Source: Bacillota bacterium (GTDB lineage Bacteria; Bacillota; Clostridia; TANB77; CAG-465). Taken from it: a DNA stretch of 64,000 nt. Position numbers and translations under genes: made by a program. Positions 8,017 to 17,611 of this stretch are shown here, piece by piece. Positions within the stretch are counted from its first letter, which is position 1. Each line of letters begins with the position of its first letter. A model generated the notes under the pieces. It ran no database searches and had not been told where the DNA came from. It saw nothing but the letters and a program-made list of their open reading frames with translations. The stretch covers positions 25,298-89,297 of the forward strand of contig JAEYPQ010000040.1 of NCBI GenBank assembly GCA_023410645.1. Direction: 5' to 3'.

Positions 8017-8916
8017 ATGAAAGTAGATATTGAACTATATAGAGTGTTTTATGAAGTAGCTGAGCAAAAAAATATAACTAAAGCATCTGAAGTATTATAT
8101 ATTTCACAACCAGCTGTAACTATGAGTATAAAAAAATTAGAAGAACAATTAGAAATGACTTTATTTATAAGAACAAAAAGAGGGGTTATTCTAACTAATG
8201 AAGGTAAAGTACTATATGATTATGTAAAAGATGCAATTGAAAGTTTAAAAATTGGTGAAAATAGAATATTAAATTTAAAAAAATTAGAAAGTGGAAATAT
8301 TAGAATAGGTATAGGAACAATTCTTACAAAGTTTTTTTTAATGGAACATTTAGAAAAATTTCATAAAGACTATCCTAAAATTACAATAAATATTGATACA
8401 ACTAGTACAGATGAAATGCTTAAAAATTTAGAAAATGGCAAATTAGATATGGCTGTAATTGCAACAGATAAAATGAAATATAAAAATTTTGATATTGTTT
8501 ATTCTGAGGAAATTCAAGATATTTTTATATCTAATAGAGAGTTTGCAAATATTACAGATAAATCAATTAATTTAGAAGAACTAAATAATTATCCTTTGTT
8601 GCTACAAAATGTAAGTACAACGTCAAGACAATTTTTAGATAAATTTACAGAAAGCAATGGAATAAAATTAAAAAGTATAATGGATCTTGCAAGCTATTCT
8701 TTAGTTGTTGAATTTGTAAAAATTGGCTTTGGAATTGGATTTGTAACAAGAAGATATGTTGAAAAGGAGCTAAAAGAAAATACATTATTTGAAATAAAAA
8801 CTTATCCTAAGATTCCATCTAGAAAGATTGTAGTTTTAACTAAAAAAGATTATTTGCCAAGTTTTAGTGTTTCAAAACTAATTAATATAATGAGAGAAAA
8901 TAATAACAAAAAATAA
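8017..8916 (+). CDS. LysR-family transcriptional regulator
   Basis: 299 residues, typical length. N-terminal winged helix-turn-helix: 'LYRVFYEVAEQKNITKASE', 'YISQPAVTMSIKKLEEQL', 'LFIRTKRGVILTNEG'. The remainder is a periplasmic-binding-like effector domain ('GNIRIGIGTIL', 'DMAVIAT', 'GIGFVTRRYVEKEL'). aaggagatg precedes the ATG. Divergent from the PHP gene. The co-inducer is unknown. Confidence 0.92.
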   Translation: MKVDIELYRVFYEVAEQKNITKASEVLYISQPAVTMSIKKLEEQLEMTLFIRTKRGVILTNEGKVLYDYVKDAIESLKIGENRILNLKKLESGNIRIGIGTILTKFFLMEHLEKFHKDYPKITINIDTTSTDEMLKNLENGKLDMAVIATDKMKYKNFDIVYSEEIQDIFISNREFANITDKSINLEELNNYPLLLQNVSTTSRQFLDKFTESNGIKLKSIMDLASYSLVVEFVKIGFGIGFVTRRYVEKELKENTLFEIKTYPKIPSRKIVVLTKKDYLPSFSVSKLINIMRENNNKK

Positions 8917-9063
8917 TTACATATTTTATATAATATCCTTTACAAATTTAGATAAAAATGATAATATATAAACAAACGTTTTAAATGTAATTTAAATATG
9001 TAAATTATTTATATTGTAAATTAACTTAACAATAAAATAGAAATTTTTAGGTGGTGAAATAAT

Positions 9064-9780
9064 ATGGCAATGTGGAATCCATGGAGAGGTTGTAAAAAAT
9101 GTAGTGATGGTTGTAAATATTGCTATATTCATAAAGGCGATTTAAAAAGAAATGTTAATACAAATGATATTGTGAAGACAAAAGATTTCAATAAACCAAT
9201 AGAAAAACTTAAAAATGGTAGTTATAAAATTAAGTCTGGTATTGTTTATCTGTGCTTTTCAACAGATTTTTTTATTGAAGAAGCAGATCACTGGAGAAAT
9301 GAATGCTGGAAAATTATAAAAGAAAGATCAGATTTAATATTTTTATTTTTAACTAAAAGAATAGACAGATTCTTTAAATGTATCCCAGATGATTGGAAGG
9401 ATGGATATGATAATGTCGTTATATGTTGTACTATTGAAAATCAAAAAAATGCTGATTATAAATTGGAGATTTTTAGAAATTTACCAATAAAACATAAATG
9501 TATTACCGTTCAACCTTTACTTGAAAAAGTTGATATTCAAAAGTATTTAGATAACATTGAATTAGTAGTTGTTGGCGGAGAATCTGATTTTAATGCTAGA
9601 CCTTTAGATTATAATTGGGTATTGGACATTAGAGAACAATGTATAAGTAAAAAAGTAGAATTTGAATTTAGGCAATGTGGAACACATTTTATAAAAGATG
9701 GAAAAGAGTATACATTGCAAACAAAGGATTTGTGTAAACAAGCTAAATTGGCAAATATTGATTATCGTATAAAAAAATAA
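9064..9780 (+). CDS. DUF5131 family (phage Gp37/Gp68-like) cysteine-cluster protein
   Basis: 238 residues. The start 'MWNPWRGCKKCSDGCKYCY' carries four cysteines (10, 13, 17, 20), the hallmark of DUF5131/phage Gp37-Gp68 proteins, which resemble radical-SAM enzymes in part. Further blocks 'LFLTKR' and 'VVVGGES' are typical of this family. A later 'FEFRQCGTHF' adds one more cysteine. The biochemical role of the family is not known to me. It stands alone between LysR and a methyltransferase gene, with no other phage gene nearby, so it looks like a domesticated or laterally acquired singleton. Confidence 0.8.
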   Translation: MAMWNPWRGCKKCSDGCKYCYIHKGDLKRNVNTNDIVKTKDFNKPIEKLKNGSYKIKSGIVYLCFSTDFFIEEADHWRNECWKIIKERSDLIFLFLTKRIDRFFKCIPDDWKDGYDNVVICCTIENQKNADYKLEIFRNLPIKHKCITVQPLLEKVDIQKYLDNIELVVVGGESDFNARPLDYNWVLDIREQCISKKVEFEFRQCGTHFIKDGKEYTLQTKDLCKQAKLANIDYRIKK

Positions 9781-9878
9781 ATAAAAGAATTATTTTATAT
9801 TAATATGATCTGTAATATTAGGGTTATAACTTATTATAATAAATATAAATACTATTTTATTAAAGAGGAGGAACTTTA

Positions 9879-10481
9879 ATGGGAAATATAGAAAAATTTG
9901 ATGCGATAGCTAATTGCTATGATACATATGAAAGGCTTCAAACAACTAAAATAATAGTAGAGAAAATAAAAAAGTATATTGGTAATAAAAAAAATAGTGT
10001 AGCTATGGATTTTGGTTGTGGAACTGGTCTTATTGGTATGCAATTAATTGATAATTTTTCATCAATGATATTTATTGATGCATCTTATTCTATGATTGAA
10101 CAAGTTAATGAAAAAATAAGAGAAAATAAGATTTCTAGTGCTAAGACAATTTGCTATAATTTTGAAGAACATGAAGATATTAATATTAAAAGTGATTATA
10201 TTATTATTGTTCAAACATTATTACATATAAAGGATATAGAATTAATATTATCAAGGTTATTTAAAATTTTAAATAATAATGGACACTTGATTATTGTTGA
10301 TTTTAATAAAAATGACTTTATAACTTCAAATGAAGTTCATAATGGATTTGATCAAAATGAACTAGGTAAAATTTTAAAAAATATAGGATATGATGATGTA
10401 AAATCTGAAACCTTTTATTTTGGAGAAAATATATTTATGGGGAATGATGCGTCATTATTTATACTTGATTGTAAAAAATGA
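9879..10481 (+). CDS. Class I SAM-dependent methyltransferase
   Basis: 200 residues with motif I 'AMDFGCGTGLIGMQL', motif II 'MIFIDASYSMI', post-motif 'IIIVQTLLHI' and 'NNNGHLIIVDFNKND'. It resembles the small ubiquinone/UbiE-like or Methyltransf_11 group. The acceptor is unknown. A gaggaggaac ribosome binding site is 6 bases ahead of the ATG. Followed 46 bases later by a GNAT acetyltransferase gene; no clear terminator lies between, so both may be transcribed together. Confidence 0.85.
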   Translation: MGNIEKFDAIANCYDTYERLQTTKIIVEKIKKYIGNKKNSVAMDFGCGTGLIGMQLIDNFSSMIFIDASYSMIEQVNEKIRENKISSAKTICYNFEEHEDINIKSDYIIIVQTLLHIKDIELILSRLFKILNNNGHLIIVDFNKNDFITSNEVHNGFDQNELGKILKNIGYDDVKSETFYFGENIFMGNDASLFILDCKK

Positions 10482-10527
10482 AATTTAGTGATAAAAACTG
10501 AATTTATTAGATGAAGGAGAATTATAA

Positions 10528-11163
10528 ATGGTTAATATAAGAAATGAAAAGGAAACGGATTATAAGAAAGTAGAAGAAATTACAAGAAAATCTTTTTACA
10601 ATTTATATATTCCGGGATGTGTTGAACATTATTTGGTCCATATTATGCGAGAACATAAAGATTTTTTACCAGAATTAGATTTTGTAATTGAAATTGATGG
10701 TAGTATTATTGGAAATATAATGTATACAAAAGCAAAATTAGTTGATGAAGATAGAAATGAAAAAGAAATTTTAACATTTGGTCCAATTTGCATTTTACCA
10801 GAATACCAAAGAATGGGCTATGGAAAAATGTTACTAAACCATTCTTTTGAAAAAGCCAAAGAGCTTGGTTATGATGTTATAGTGATATTTGGTAATCCAA
10901 ATAATTATGTAAGTCGAGGATTTAAGAGTTGTAAAAAATATAATGTCTGTCTTGATAATGGTAAATATCCGGCGGCGATGATGGTAAAAGAGCTTAAATC
11001 AAATGTATTAGACGGAAGGAAATGGATTTATTATGATAGTCCAGTTATGCAACTTGACGAAAAGCAAGTACAAATATTTGATGATGGATTAGAGAAAATG
11101 GAAAAAATATATCAACCAAGTCAAGAGGAATTTTATATAAATAGTCAGGCTTTCTTGGATTAG
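10528..11163 (+). CDS. GNAT-family N-acetyltransferase
   Basis: 211 residues. Motif A of the GNAT fold is 'GPICILPEYQRMGYGKMLL', with the acetyl-CoA-binding Q-R-M-G-Y-G loop near residue 94, and 'VIVIFGNPNNYVSRGFKSC' gives the fourth strand and following helix. The extra C-terminal ~60 residues are not part of the core. An aggag ribosome binding site precedes. The substrate is unknown; such proteins acetylate amines of small molecules or proteins. Confidence 0.85.
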   Translation: MVNIRNEKETDYKKVEEITRKSFYNLYIPGCVEHYLVHIMREHKDFLPELDFVIEIDGSIIGNIMYTKAKLVDEDRNEKEILTFGPICILPEYQRMGYGKMLLNHSFEKAKELGYDVIVIFGNPNNYVSRGFKSCKKYNVCLDNGKYPAAMMVKELKSNVLDGRKWIYYDSPVMQLDEKQVQIFDDGLEKMEKIYQPSQEEFYINSQAFLD

Positions 11164-11339
11164 GTTTTTTTACTGGTATAAATAGCACTAAATGGACTAG
11201 ATAAATTTAGATGGAAAAATAAAATTTGCGACTTTTATTCGTGTAAATTTATGTAATAAAATTTTGGATTATAAATTTTATAAATATAATATTTAATTAT
11301 ATAATTTGAATTAAATAAAATCAATAGGAGGAATAATAA

Positions 11340-11705
11340 ATGAATAATTTATTTATAGAATATCCAAAATGTTCAACTTGTCAAAATGCAAAGAAATGGT
11401 TATTAGCAAACAATATACAATTTACTAGTAGAAATATTATAGAACAAACTCCTACTATACAAGAACTAGAAATATGGATAAAAATTAGTGGACAAGATAT
11501 AAAAAAGTGGTTTAATACAAGTGGATTAAAATATAAAGATTTAAATTTAAAAGAACATCTATCTAAAATGAATCAAAATGAAAAGTTAAAATTACTATCA
11601 AGTGATGGTATGCTTATCAAAAGACCATTATTAATTCTTAAAGATACTATATTAATTGGTTTTAAAGAAAACCAATGGCAGGAATTTTTAAAAAATAACA
11701 ATTAA
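11340..11705 (+). CDS. ArsC/Spx-family thioredoxin-fold protein (YffB-like)
   Basis: 121 residues with 'YPKCSTCQNAKKWL', a C11-x2-C14 site at the head of the thioredoxin fold, and 'SSDGMLIKRPLLI' containing the cis-proline and arginine typical of the ArsC/Spx/YffB superfamily. This points to a redox or reductase-like protein; Spx also binds RNA polymerase, and the sequence alone does not decide between the two. ggagga ribosome binding site. It is 54 bases ahead of the helicase gene. Confidence 0.82.
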   Translation: MNNLFIEYPKCSTCQNAKKWLLANNIQFTSRNIIEQTPTIQELEIWIKISGQDIKKWFNTSGLKYKDLNLKEHLSKMNQNEKLKLLSSDGMLIKRPLLILKDTILIGFKENQWQEFLKNNN

Positions 11706-11759
11706 AATAAAAAATAAGATTGAAATCAATAAATAAAGAATTTTATTGGAGGTAAAAAA

Positions 11760-14546
11760 ATGTGGAATGTAAATGCAGTTAAGAAATCTTTATTTGATAA
11801 AAATATAGATTCCTCTACATATAATCCTAATATTGTAATCAATGAGCAAAGTAAAAATATAAAAGATAAAATTAAAGAATTATTAAATAAATCTACTCGT
11901 GTGGACATTGCTGTTAGTTATGTAGTTTGGTCTGGATTATCTTTAATTTATGAAGATTTAAAAAAGTTTGATTCTAATAGTCGTTTAATACTAACAACAG
12001 AGGGGATGGTTACAGATCCTAGATCTTTAAATAAGTTAAATGAATTAAATATGGAAGTTAAGATTTATATACCTAATGTGGATAGTAAAGGATTTCATTT
12101 AAAGACATATTTATTTGAAACTGATAATAATACAACATTATTAATAGGTAGTTCAAATATTTCTGCTCGCGCATTCGGTTTAGTACATGAAATGGTGGCA
12201 GAAATAAATGCAAAAAATGAAGGTTATATTATAGAAAAGTATAATAATACATTTAATGATCTTTGGAATGATAAATGTTCAGAAGTATTAACTGAGGAAT
12301 TTATTTACAATTATTCAAATATTTATACTCAAAATAAAAAAATTGAAATTAATGTTGCTAAGATGTTTTTAGAAGTAAAAAATATCAAACCGAATTATAT
12401 GCAAGAGAGAGCTTTAGAAGCTTTAAAAGAGTGTAGGGAAGTGAGTAATAGAGGTTTAGTTATAGCAGCTACTGGTACTGGTAAAACATATTTATCTGCT
12501 TTTGATGTAAAAAATTGTAATGCAAAAAAGGTATTGTTTTTAGTTCATAACAGACTGATTTTAACATCTGCTATAGAAACATATAAAAAAATATTTAAAA
12601 ATAAAACTATGATAGAATTAGATTCAAACAATATGGAGAAAATTCATAATTTCGATTTCATTTTCACAACTGATAAAACAGCATACAATAAACTTATAAG
12701 TAATATTCCAAATAATTACTTTGATTATATTATATATGATGAAGCTCATAAGATAGGATTTGATACAAAATATAGAGACATTATTGATTATTTTAATCCT
12801 AAATTTACTTTAGGTATAACTGCAACTCCTGAACGAACTGACAATCCTGATTATTTGTTCAAAATTTTTAAATATAATATTCCATATGAGATAAGGCTTT
12901 TAGATGCAATGAATCATGAATTGGTGTGTCCATTTACTTATTATGGTTTAAATTTAGAAAATAAATTATTGAAAAGTAATGAAGAATTTAATTATGAAGA
13001 ATTAGCAAAATATATTAAAAATACAATTGATAAAAAAGGCCATTATGGTGAAAAACTAAAATGTTTAGTTTTTTGTTCAAATATTAAAGAGGCAAATTCA
13101 GTTTCTTCACAATTAAATAATTTGGGATTTATATCTGTTAGTGCTGTTAGCGGTGAAAATGAATTAACTAGAAGTGGTATAGAAAAATATATAATAGATT
13201 TAAAATCAGATGAAAAAGGAACTTTAGAAATAATATGTACTGTTAATAAATTTAATGAAGGTATTGATATTCCTGATATTAATACAATAATTATGCTTAG
13301 AAACACAATATCTGCAATAATATATATTCAGCAATTAGGCCGTGGTTTAAGACGAACTGAGGACCCTCATAAGTATGTAACTGTTTTTGATATAATTGGT
13401 AATTCTAAAAATAATTATTCTATTGCTCAAGTATTAACTGGAAATACTACCGTTGATAAAAGAAAACTATATATGTATGCTAATAAAGGATTTGAGACAG
13501 TTTCACCTTTTATTAATGTTGAAATAGAAAAAGAAGCAATGGAGAAGATAATTAGATCCATTTCAGTCAATTTTACAGTAAAGAATGAATTAATGGAAAA
13601 ATTCAGAAATGAATTTTATAGGTTTGAAGTAATTCCTACTTTAAAAGAAATGTACTTAAATCCAAATTTTAAAGAAATGGAATTATTACAATTATTGTTT
13701 AAAAATTTCTATGAACCTTTTAAAGAATATTATTTTAGAAAATATAACATTGAAAAAGAAAATAAATTTTTGGATAATTTTTTTACGCTTATTACTCAAT
13801 TTGTATTTAGAGGATACAATTCTGTAACATTACAGGAGTATGTTAAATTATTAAAAGGGGATAAAATTCAAAATGATAAGTTAAGAAAAATATTACTCCC
13901 TTACGAGTTTGAAGATGGTATTTCAACTGCAATAAATAGTGAATACAACAAAAAGGGAAAAGAATTTCCAAAAATCTTTGAGTTTGAAAATGGATATTTA
14001 AAACTAAACAATGAAATCGTAATTTTATTGAAAAAATATAAAAGTATTGAATTATTTAATGAGCATATAGAATTATTTGAGTATTTAGGTGAAAATAATG
14101 ATTATACTATGAAATTATTTGATTTGGTAGATAAAGGTGAATTTTTATATAATCTTGACAGTAAAGACTGCTATATGAATGTTACAGGTGAAAGAATAGA
14201 TAAAGAAAAAAAGACTGTATATTGTATTGTTAAAGTTACTGAAAAAGAAACATTCTATGATAATTACATAGTGGATAATAATAAGATTATATATTATACA
14301 AAGGCTTCTAAAACCAAGGAAGCAGCATGTGAAAAAATAAGAGTGATTATTGAAGAGAATTATAAATTTTATTTATGTGCACAATTTCCACATTTAGGTT
14401 ATTCTAACACATCGTACTTTAATCTAGGTAATGTTAAGGTAAACAAAATTTCAGAAGTGCAAAAGGTAGATGATGGAAAATATAATCATAGAATAGAATT
14501 TATTGTAGAACGTGATATACCTTTTGAGTTGTTGCAATATAAATAG
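11760..14546 (+). CDS. PLD-nuclease/SF2 helicase with DUF3427 C-terminus
   Basis: 928 residues. An N-terminal phospholipase-D-like domain shows 'FHLKTYLFE' (H113, K115) and 'LLIGSSNIS' (near N133), one HKD half-site. A superfamily 2 helicase follows: Walker A 'ATGTGKT' 237-243, 'YDEAH' 326-330, 'GITATPERTD', then the second RecA domain with 'NEGIDIPDINTI' and motif VI 'QLGRGLRR'. The last ~350 residues fit DUF3427, a module found with such helicases. Together these suggest a DNA-dependent ATPase with nuclease capacity, as in repair or anti-phage proteins. A NUDIX hydrolase follows 136 bases later. aggag ribosome binding site. Domain order is secure; the role in defence or repair is inference. 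Confidence 0.85.
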   Translation: MWNVNAVKKSLFDKNIDSSTYNPNIVINEQSKNIKDKIKELLNKSTRVDIAVSYVVWSGLSLIYEDLKKFDSNSRLILTTEGMVTDPRSLNKLNELNMEVKIYIPNVDSKGFHLKTYLFETDNNTTLLIGSSNISARAFGLVHEMVAEINAKNEGYIIEKYNNTFNDLWNDKCSEVLTEEFIYNYSNIYTQNKKIEINVAKMFLEVKNIKPNYMQERALEALKECREVSNRGLVIAATGTGKTYLSAFDVKNCNAKKVLFLVHNRLILTSAIETYKKIFKNKTMIELDSNNMEKIHNFDFIFTTDKTAYNKLISNIPNNYFDYIIYDEAHKIGFDTKYRDIIDYFNPKFTLGITATPERTDNPDYLFKIFKYNIPYEIRLLDAMNHELVCPFTYYGLNLENKLLKSNEEFNYEELAKYIKNTIDKKGHYGEKLKCLVFCSNIKEANSVSSQLNNLGFISVSAVSGENELTRSGIEKYIIDLKSDEKGTLEIICTVNKFNEGIDIPDINTIIMLRNTISAIIYIQQLGRGLRRTEDPHKYVTVFDIIGNSKNNYSIAQVLTGNTTVDKRKLYMYANKGFETVSPFINVEIEKEAMEKIIRSISVNFTVKNELMEKFRNEFYRFEVIPTLKEMYLNPNFKEMELLQLLFKNFYEPFKEYYFRKYNIEKENKFLDNFFTLITQFVFRGYNSVTLQEYVKLLKGDKIQNDKLRKILLPYEFEDGISTAINSEYNKKGKEFPKIFEFENGYLKLNNEIVILLKKYKSIELFNEHIELFEYLGENNDYTMKLFDLVDKGEFLYNLDSKDCYMNVTGERIDKEKKTVYCIVKVTEKETFYDNYIVDNNKIIYYTKASKTKEAACEKIRVIIEENYKFYLCAQFPHLGYSNTSYFNLGNVKVNKISEVQKVDDGKYNHRIEFIVERDIPFELLQYK

Positions 14547-14682
14547 TTAATATTATTAAATATTAAAAAAATAAAAATAGTATATTATTCAGTAGTATTT
14601 AGAATTTGACTTCTTAATAATTCTATGATAATATTAAATGAAATTTTTAGTATTCTTTATATAATTTAAGGAGGAGTATTTT

Positions 14683-15270
14683 ATGCTTAAAGAGGAAAAT
14701 TTAGCAGAGAAAATTAATAGTTTAGATCGTGTAACAACAGAAATCAGAAATAAATATTTCAAAGGTAAAAATTTTAAATATATTCGAGATTGGCTAGAAA
14801 ATCACAACATAAATAAACACACTTTTATAGAGCTTGAATGTGCGGGTGTAGCTATACTTATATCTAAACCTGGTGAAATTGAAAAAGTATTAGTACAGAT
14901 TCGTTCTAGTGAAGATAATAGAATGGGATTTTTTGGTGGTGGGATTGAAGATGGCGAGTCATCAATAGATGCTGCTATAAGAGAGTTAAAAGAAGAAAGT
15001 GGTATAGAGATTTCTGGAACACAACTCGAATTTATAGAGATAAATGAGCATGATCTTGAATATAAGAATGGTGATAAAGTATTTTATAAATCATATATAT
15101 ATTTACTTAAATTGGATTACTATCCTTTTATTAAAATTGATAATGAATCAAATGGATTTATGCTTATTTCAAAAGAAAATTATAAAAATTTTACTTATTT
15201 GAAAGATACTAAATTATTTCAGTTACAACCATATTTATGGGAAACTTTAGTAAAAATTTTGAAATTGTAA
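14683..15270 (+). CDS. NUDIX hydrolase
   Basis: 195 residues with a complete Nudix box, G-x5-E-x7-R-E-x2-E-E-x-G, read in 'GGGIEDGE' and 'AIRELKEESGIEI' (about residues 85-109). Nudix enzymes hydrolyse nucleoside diphosphates linked to another group, often oxidised nucleotides. The ~50-residue N-terminal extension is helical and unassigned. ggaggag ribosome binding site. It follows the PLD-helicase and is closed by a terminator, so it may serve nucleotide clean-up in the same pathway (inference). Confidence 0.88.
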   Translation: MLKEENLAEKINSLDRVTTEIRNKYFKGKNFKYIRDWLENHNINKHTFIELECAGVAILISKPGEIEKVLVQIRSSEDNRMGFFGGGIEDGESSIDAAIRELKEESGIEISGTQLEFIEINEHDLEYKNGDKVFYKSYIYLLKLDYYPFIKIDNESNGFMLISKENYKNFTYLKDTKLFQLQPYLWETLVKILKL

Positions 15271-15280
15271 TGAAATAATG

Positions 15281-15327
15281 AAGCAAGTGAACAAAACGAA
15301 AATTTGTTCGCTTTTTCTTGCTTTTTT
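15281..15327 (+). terminator. Rho-independent terminator after the NUDIX gene
   Basis: Arm aagcaagtgaacaaa (15281-15295) pairs with the region 15303-15323, including tttgttcgct, with an internal bulge, and is followed by a T-run. Confidence 0.7.
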
Positions 15328-15543
15328 ATGCGATAAGTGATAAAATAATAATATATAAATAAACAATTTTAAAATTGAGTATTTTGCAAAATGCTATGAC
15401 TACAAATTTGAATCCAAATTCGTCTCAAGGCAAAAAAACACAATTTTGAGAGTAAAAAATTAAAATTGAGACAAATCTTGAGATTGATTTTTTTAAAAAA
15501 GTTGGTTGATAGTTATTGTAATCAATCAAAAAAGGAGGTAAAT

Positions 15544-17496
15544 ATGTTCAAATTACATTCAAAATATAGCCCAAGTGGAGACCAACCACAGGCAATAGAA
15601 AAATTAGTTGAAGGAATTAATAAAGGTGAAAGGCATCAAACTTTACTTGGTGCAACTGGTACTGGAAAAACATTCACAATAGCAAATATAATTCAACAGG
15701 TGAACAAACCAACAATAGTAATGGCACATAATAAGACATTAGCTGGACAACTTTACTCAGAATTTAAAGAGTTATTTCCAGAAAATGCAGTAGAATATTT
15801 TATCAGCTATTACGACTATTATCAACCGGAAGCATATATTGCATCAACTGATACATATATAGAAAAAGATAGTAGTATAAACGATGAAATTGATAAACTT
15901 AGACATAGTGCGACAGCAGCATTATTTGAAAGGAAAGATGTAATCATTATAGCAAGTGTATCTGCAATATATTCACTTGGTTCACCAGAAGATTACTCTA
16001 ATTTGGTATTATCAGTTAGACCAGGAATGAAAAAATCAAGAGAAGATGTTTTAAAAAGTTTAATTGAAATGCAATATGAAAGAAATGATATTGAATTTGT
16101 AAGAGGTAAATTTAGAGTAAAAGGAGATATCGTTGATGTATTTCCAGCAGATAACAGTGAAGATGCAATAAGACTTGAATTTTTTGGAGATGAAATAGAA
16201 AAGGTGAGTATAATTGAGGCAATTACAGGTAAAGTGAAAGCCTTATCAAAGCATGAATTTATATATCCAAAATCACATTATGTTATTCCAAGAGAAAAAA
16301 TAGATGATGCCTTAGTAAAGATTGAAAAAGAATTAGAGGAAAGAGTAAAATATTTTAAGGAACACGATAAGATTGTAGAAGCATATAGAATTGAACAAAG
16401 AACTAATTTTGACATGGAAATGTTACGTGAAACTGGATTTTGTCAAGGTATAGAAAACTATTCAGCAATTTTAACAGGAAGAGAAACTGGTAGTACGCCA
16501 TATACTTTATTTGATTATTTTGGAGATGATTTTTTAGTTGTTGTTGATGAATCTCATGTTACAATACCACAAATTAGAGGGATGTATAATGGTGATAGAG
16601 CAAGAAAAGAATCTCTTATTGAAAATGGATTTAGATTACCTTCTGCTTTTGATAATAGACCACTTAGATTTAATGAATGGGAATCAAAGGTTAAACAGGC
16701 AATATATGTAAGTGCAACACCAGCAGATTATGAGAAGGAAAACTCTGCACAAATTGCTGAACAAATTATACGTCCTACTGGATTACTTGATCCTGAGATA
16801 ATTGTAAAACCAACAGAAGGACAAATTGAAGATTTAACCAACAATATCCATGAGATAGCACAAAAAGGGCAAAGAGTTTTAGTTACTACTTTAACTAAGA
16901 AAATGGCAGAAGAACTTTCTAGTTATTTTAGTGATAAGGGAATAAAGGTAAGATATATGCATTCTGATATTGAAGCTTTAGATAGACTTGAAATTATACG
17001 TGAATTAAGACTTGGTAAATTTGATGTATTAGTTGGAATTAATTTGTTAAGAGAAGGACTTGATATTCCAGAGGTTTCTCTTGTTGCTATATTAGATGCT
17101 GATAAAGAAGGATTCTTAAGAAGTGAGAGATCTTTAATTCAAACAATAGGAAGAGCTGCAAGAAATTCTGATGGAAAAGTAATCATGTATGCAGATGAAC
17201 TTACTGATTCAATGGATAAGGCTATAACTGAGACAAATAGAAGAAGAAAAATTCAAATGGAATATAATGAGAAACATGGTATAACTCCAAAGACTATAAT
17301 AAAAGATATAAGAGATAGTATAAAAGCAACATTTAGTGCAGAAGAAGAAAAAACGGTTGATGTTAAAAATGGTGAAAATTTAGAACAAACTATTGAAAGA
17401 TTAACAGAAGAAATGATGCAGTATGCAAGAAAATATGAATTTGAAAAGGCAGCTACGATACGTGATTTTATCGAAGAATTAAAAAATATGAAGTAA
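15544..17496 (+). CDS. uvrB: UvrABC excision nuclease subunit B
   Basis: 650 residues. Walker A 'LLGATGTGKTFTIANI', the beta-hairpin region 'YYDYYQPEAYIASTDTYIEK', 'DESHVTIPQ', helicase motifs 'VGINLLREGLDIPEV' and 'QTIGRAARNSDGKVI', and a C-terminal UVR domain ('YEFEKAATIRDFIEEL') that contacts UvrC. UvrB verifies DNA damage delivered by UvrA and hands it to UvrC in nucleotide excision repair. Start taken at ATG 15544, preceded by aaaggaggt; a TTG 78 bases upstream in frame would add a low-quality extension. uvrA and uvrC are not nearby. Confidence 0.97.
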   Translation: MFKLHSKYSPSGDQPQAIEKLVEGINKGERHQTLLGATGTGKTFTIANIIQQVNKPTIVMAHNKTLAGQLYSEFKELFPENAVEYFISYYDYYQPEAYIASTDTYIEKDSSINDEIDKLRHSATAALFERKDVIIIASVSAIYSLGSPEDYSNLVLSVRPGMKKSREDVLKSLIEMQYERNDIEFVRGKFRVKGDIVDVFPADNSEDAIRLEFFGDEIEKVSIIEAITGKVKALSKHEFIYPKSHYVIPREKIDDALVKIEKELEERVKYFKEHDKIVEAYRIEQRTNFDMEMLRETGFCQGIENYSAILTGRETGSTPYTLFDYFGDDFLVVVDESHVTIPQIRGMYNGDRARKESLIENGFRLPSAFDNRPLRFNEWESKVKQAIYVSATPADYEKENSAQIAEQIIRPTGLLDPEIIVKPTEGQIEDLTNNIHEIAQKGQRVLVTTLTKKMAEELSSYFSDKGIKVRYMHSDIEALDRLEIIRELRLGKFDVLVGINLLREGLDIPEVSLVAILDADKEGFLRSERSLIQTIGRAARNSDGKVIMYADELTDSMDKAITETNRRRKIQMEYNEKHGITPKTIIKDIRDSIKATFSAEEEKTVDVKNGENLEQTIERLTEEMMQYARKYEFEKAATIRDFIEELKNMK

Positions 17497-17611
17497 GAAG
17501 TATTAATATAAGTACTGTCACATATAATTTACTGGTAAATAATATTTTGTAAAATTGTAATTATTAATTTAGTAACTTTTAAATAATTATTTAAATGAAA
17601 GGAGAAAAGTC

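Noticed and set aside
15396..15449. Short 17-codon frame ahead of uvrB
   Set aside because: No ribosome binding site precedes it and its composition gives no sign of selection.
15466..15543. 26-codon N-terminal extension of UvrB from a TTG start
   Set aside because: The aaaggaggt ribosome binding site and known UvrB length place the start at 15544; the extension has no resemblance to UvrB.
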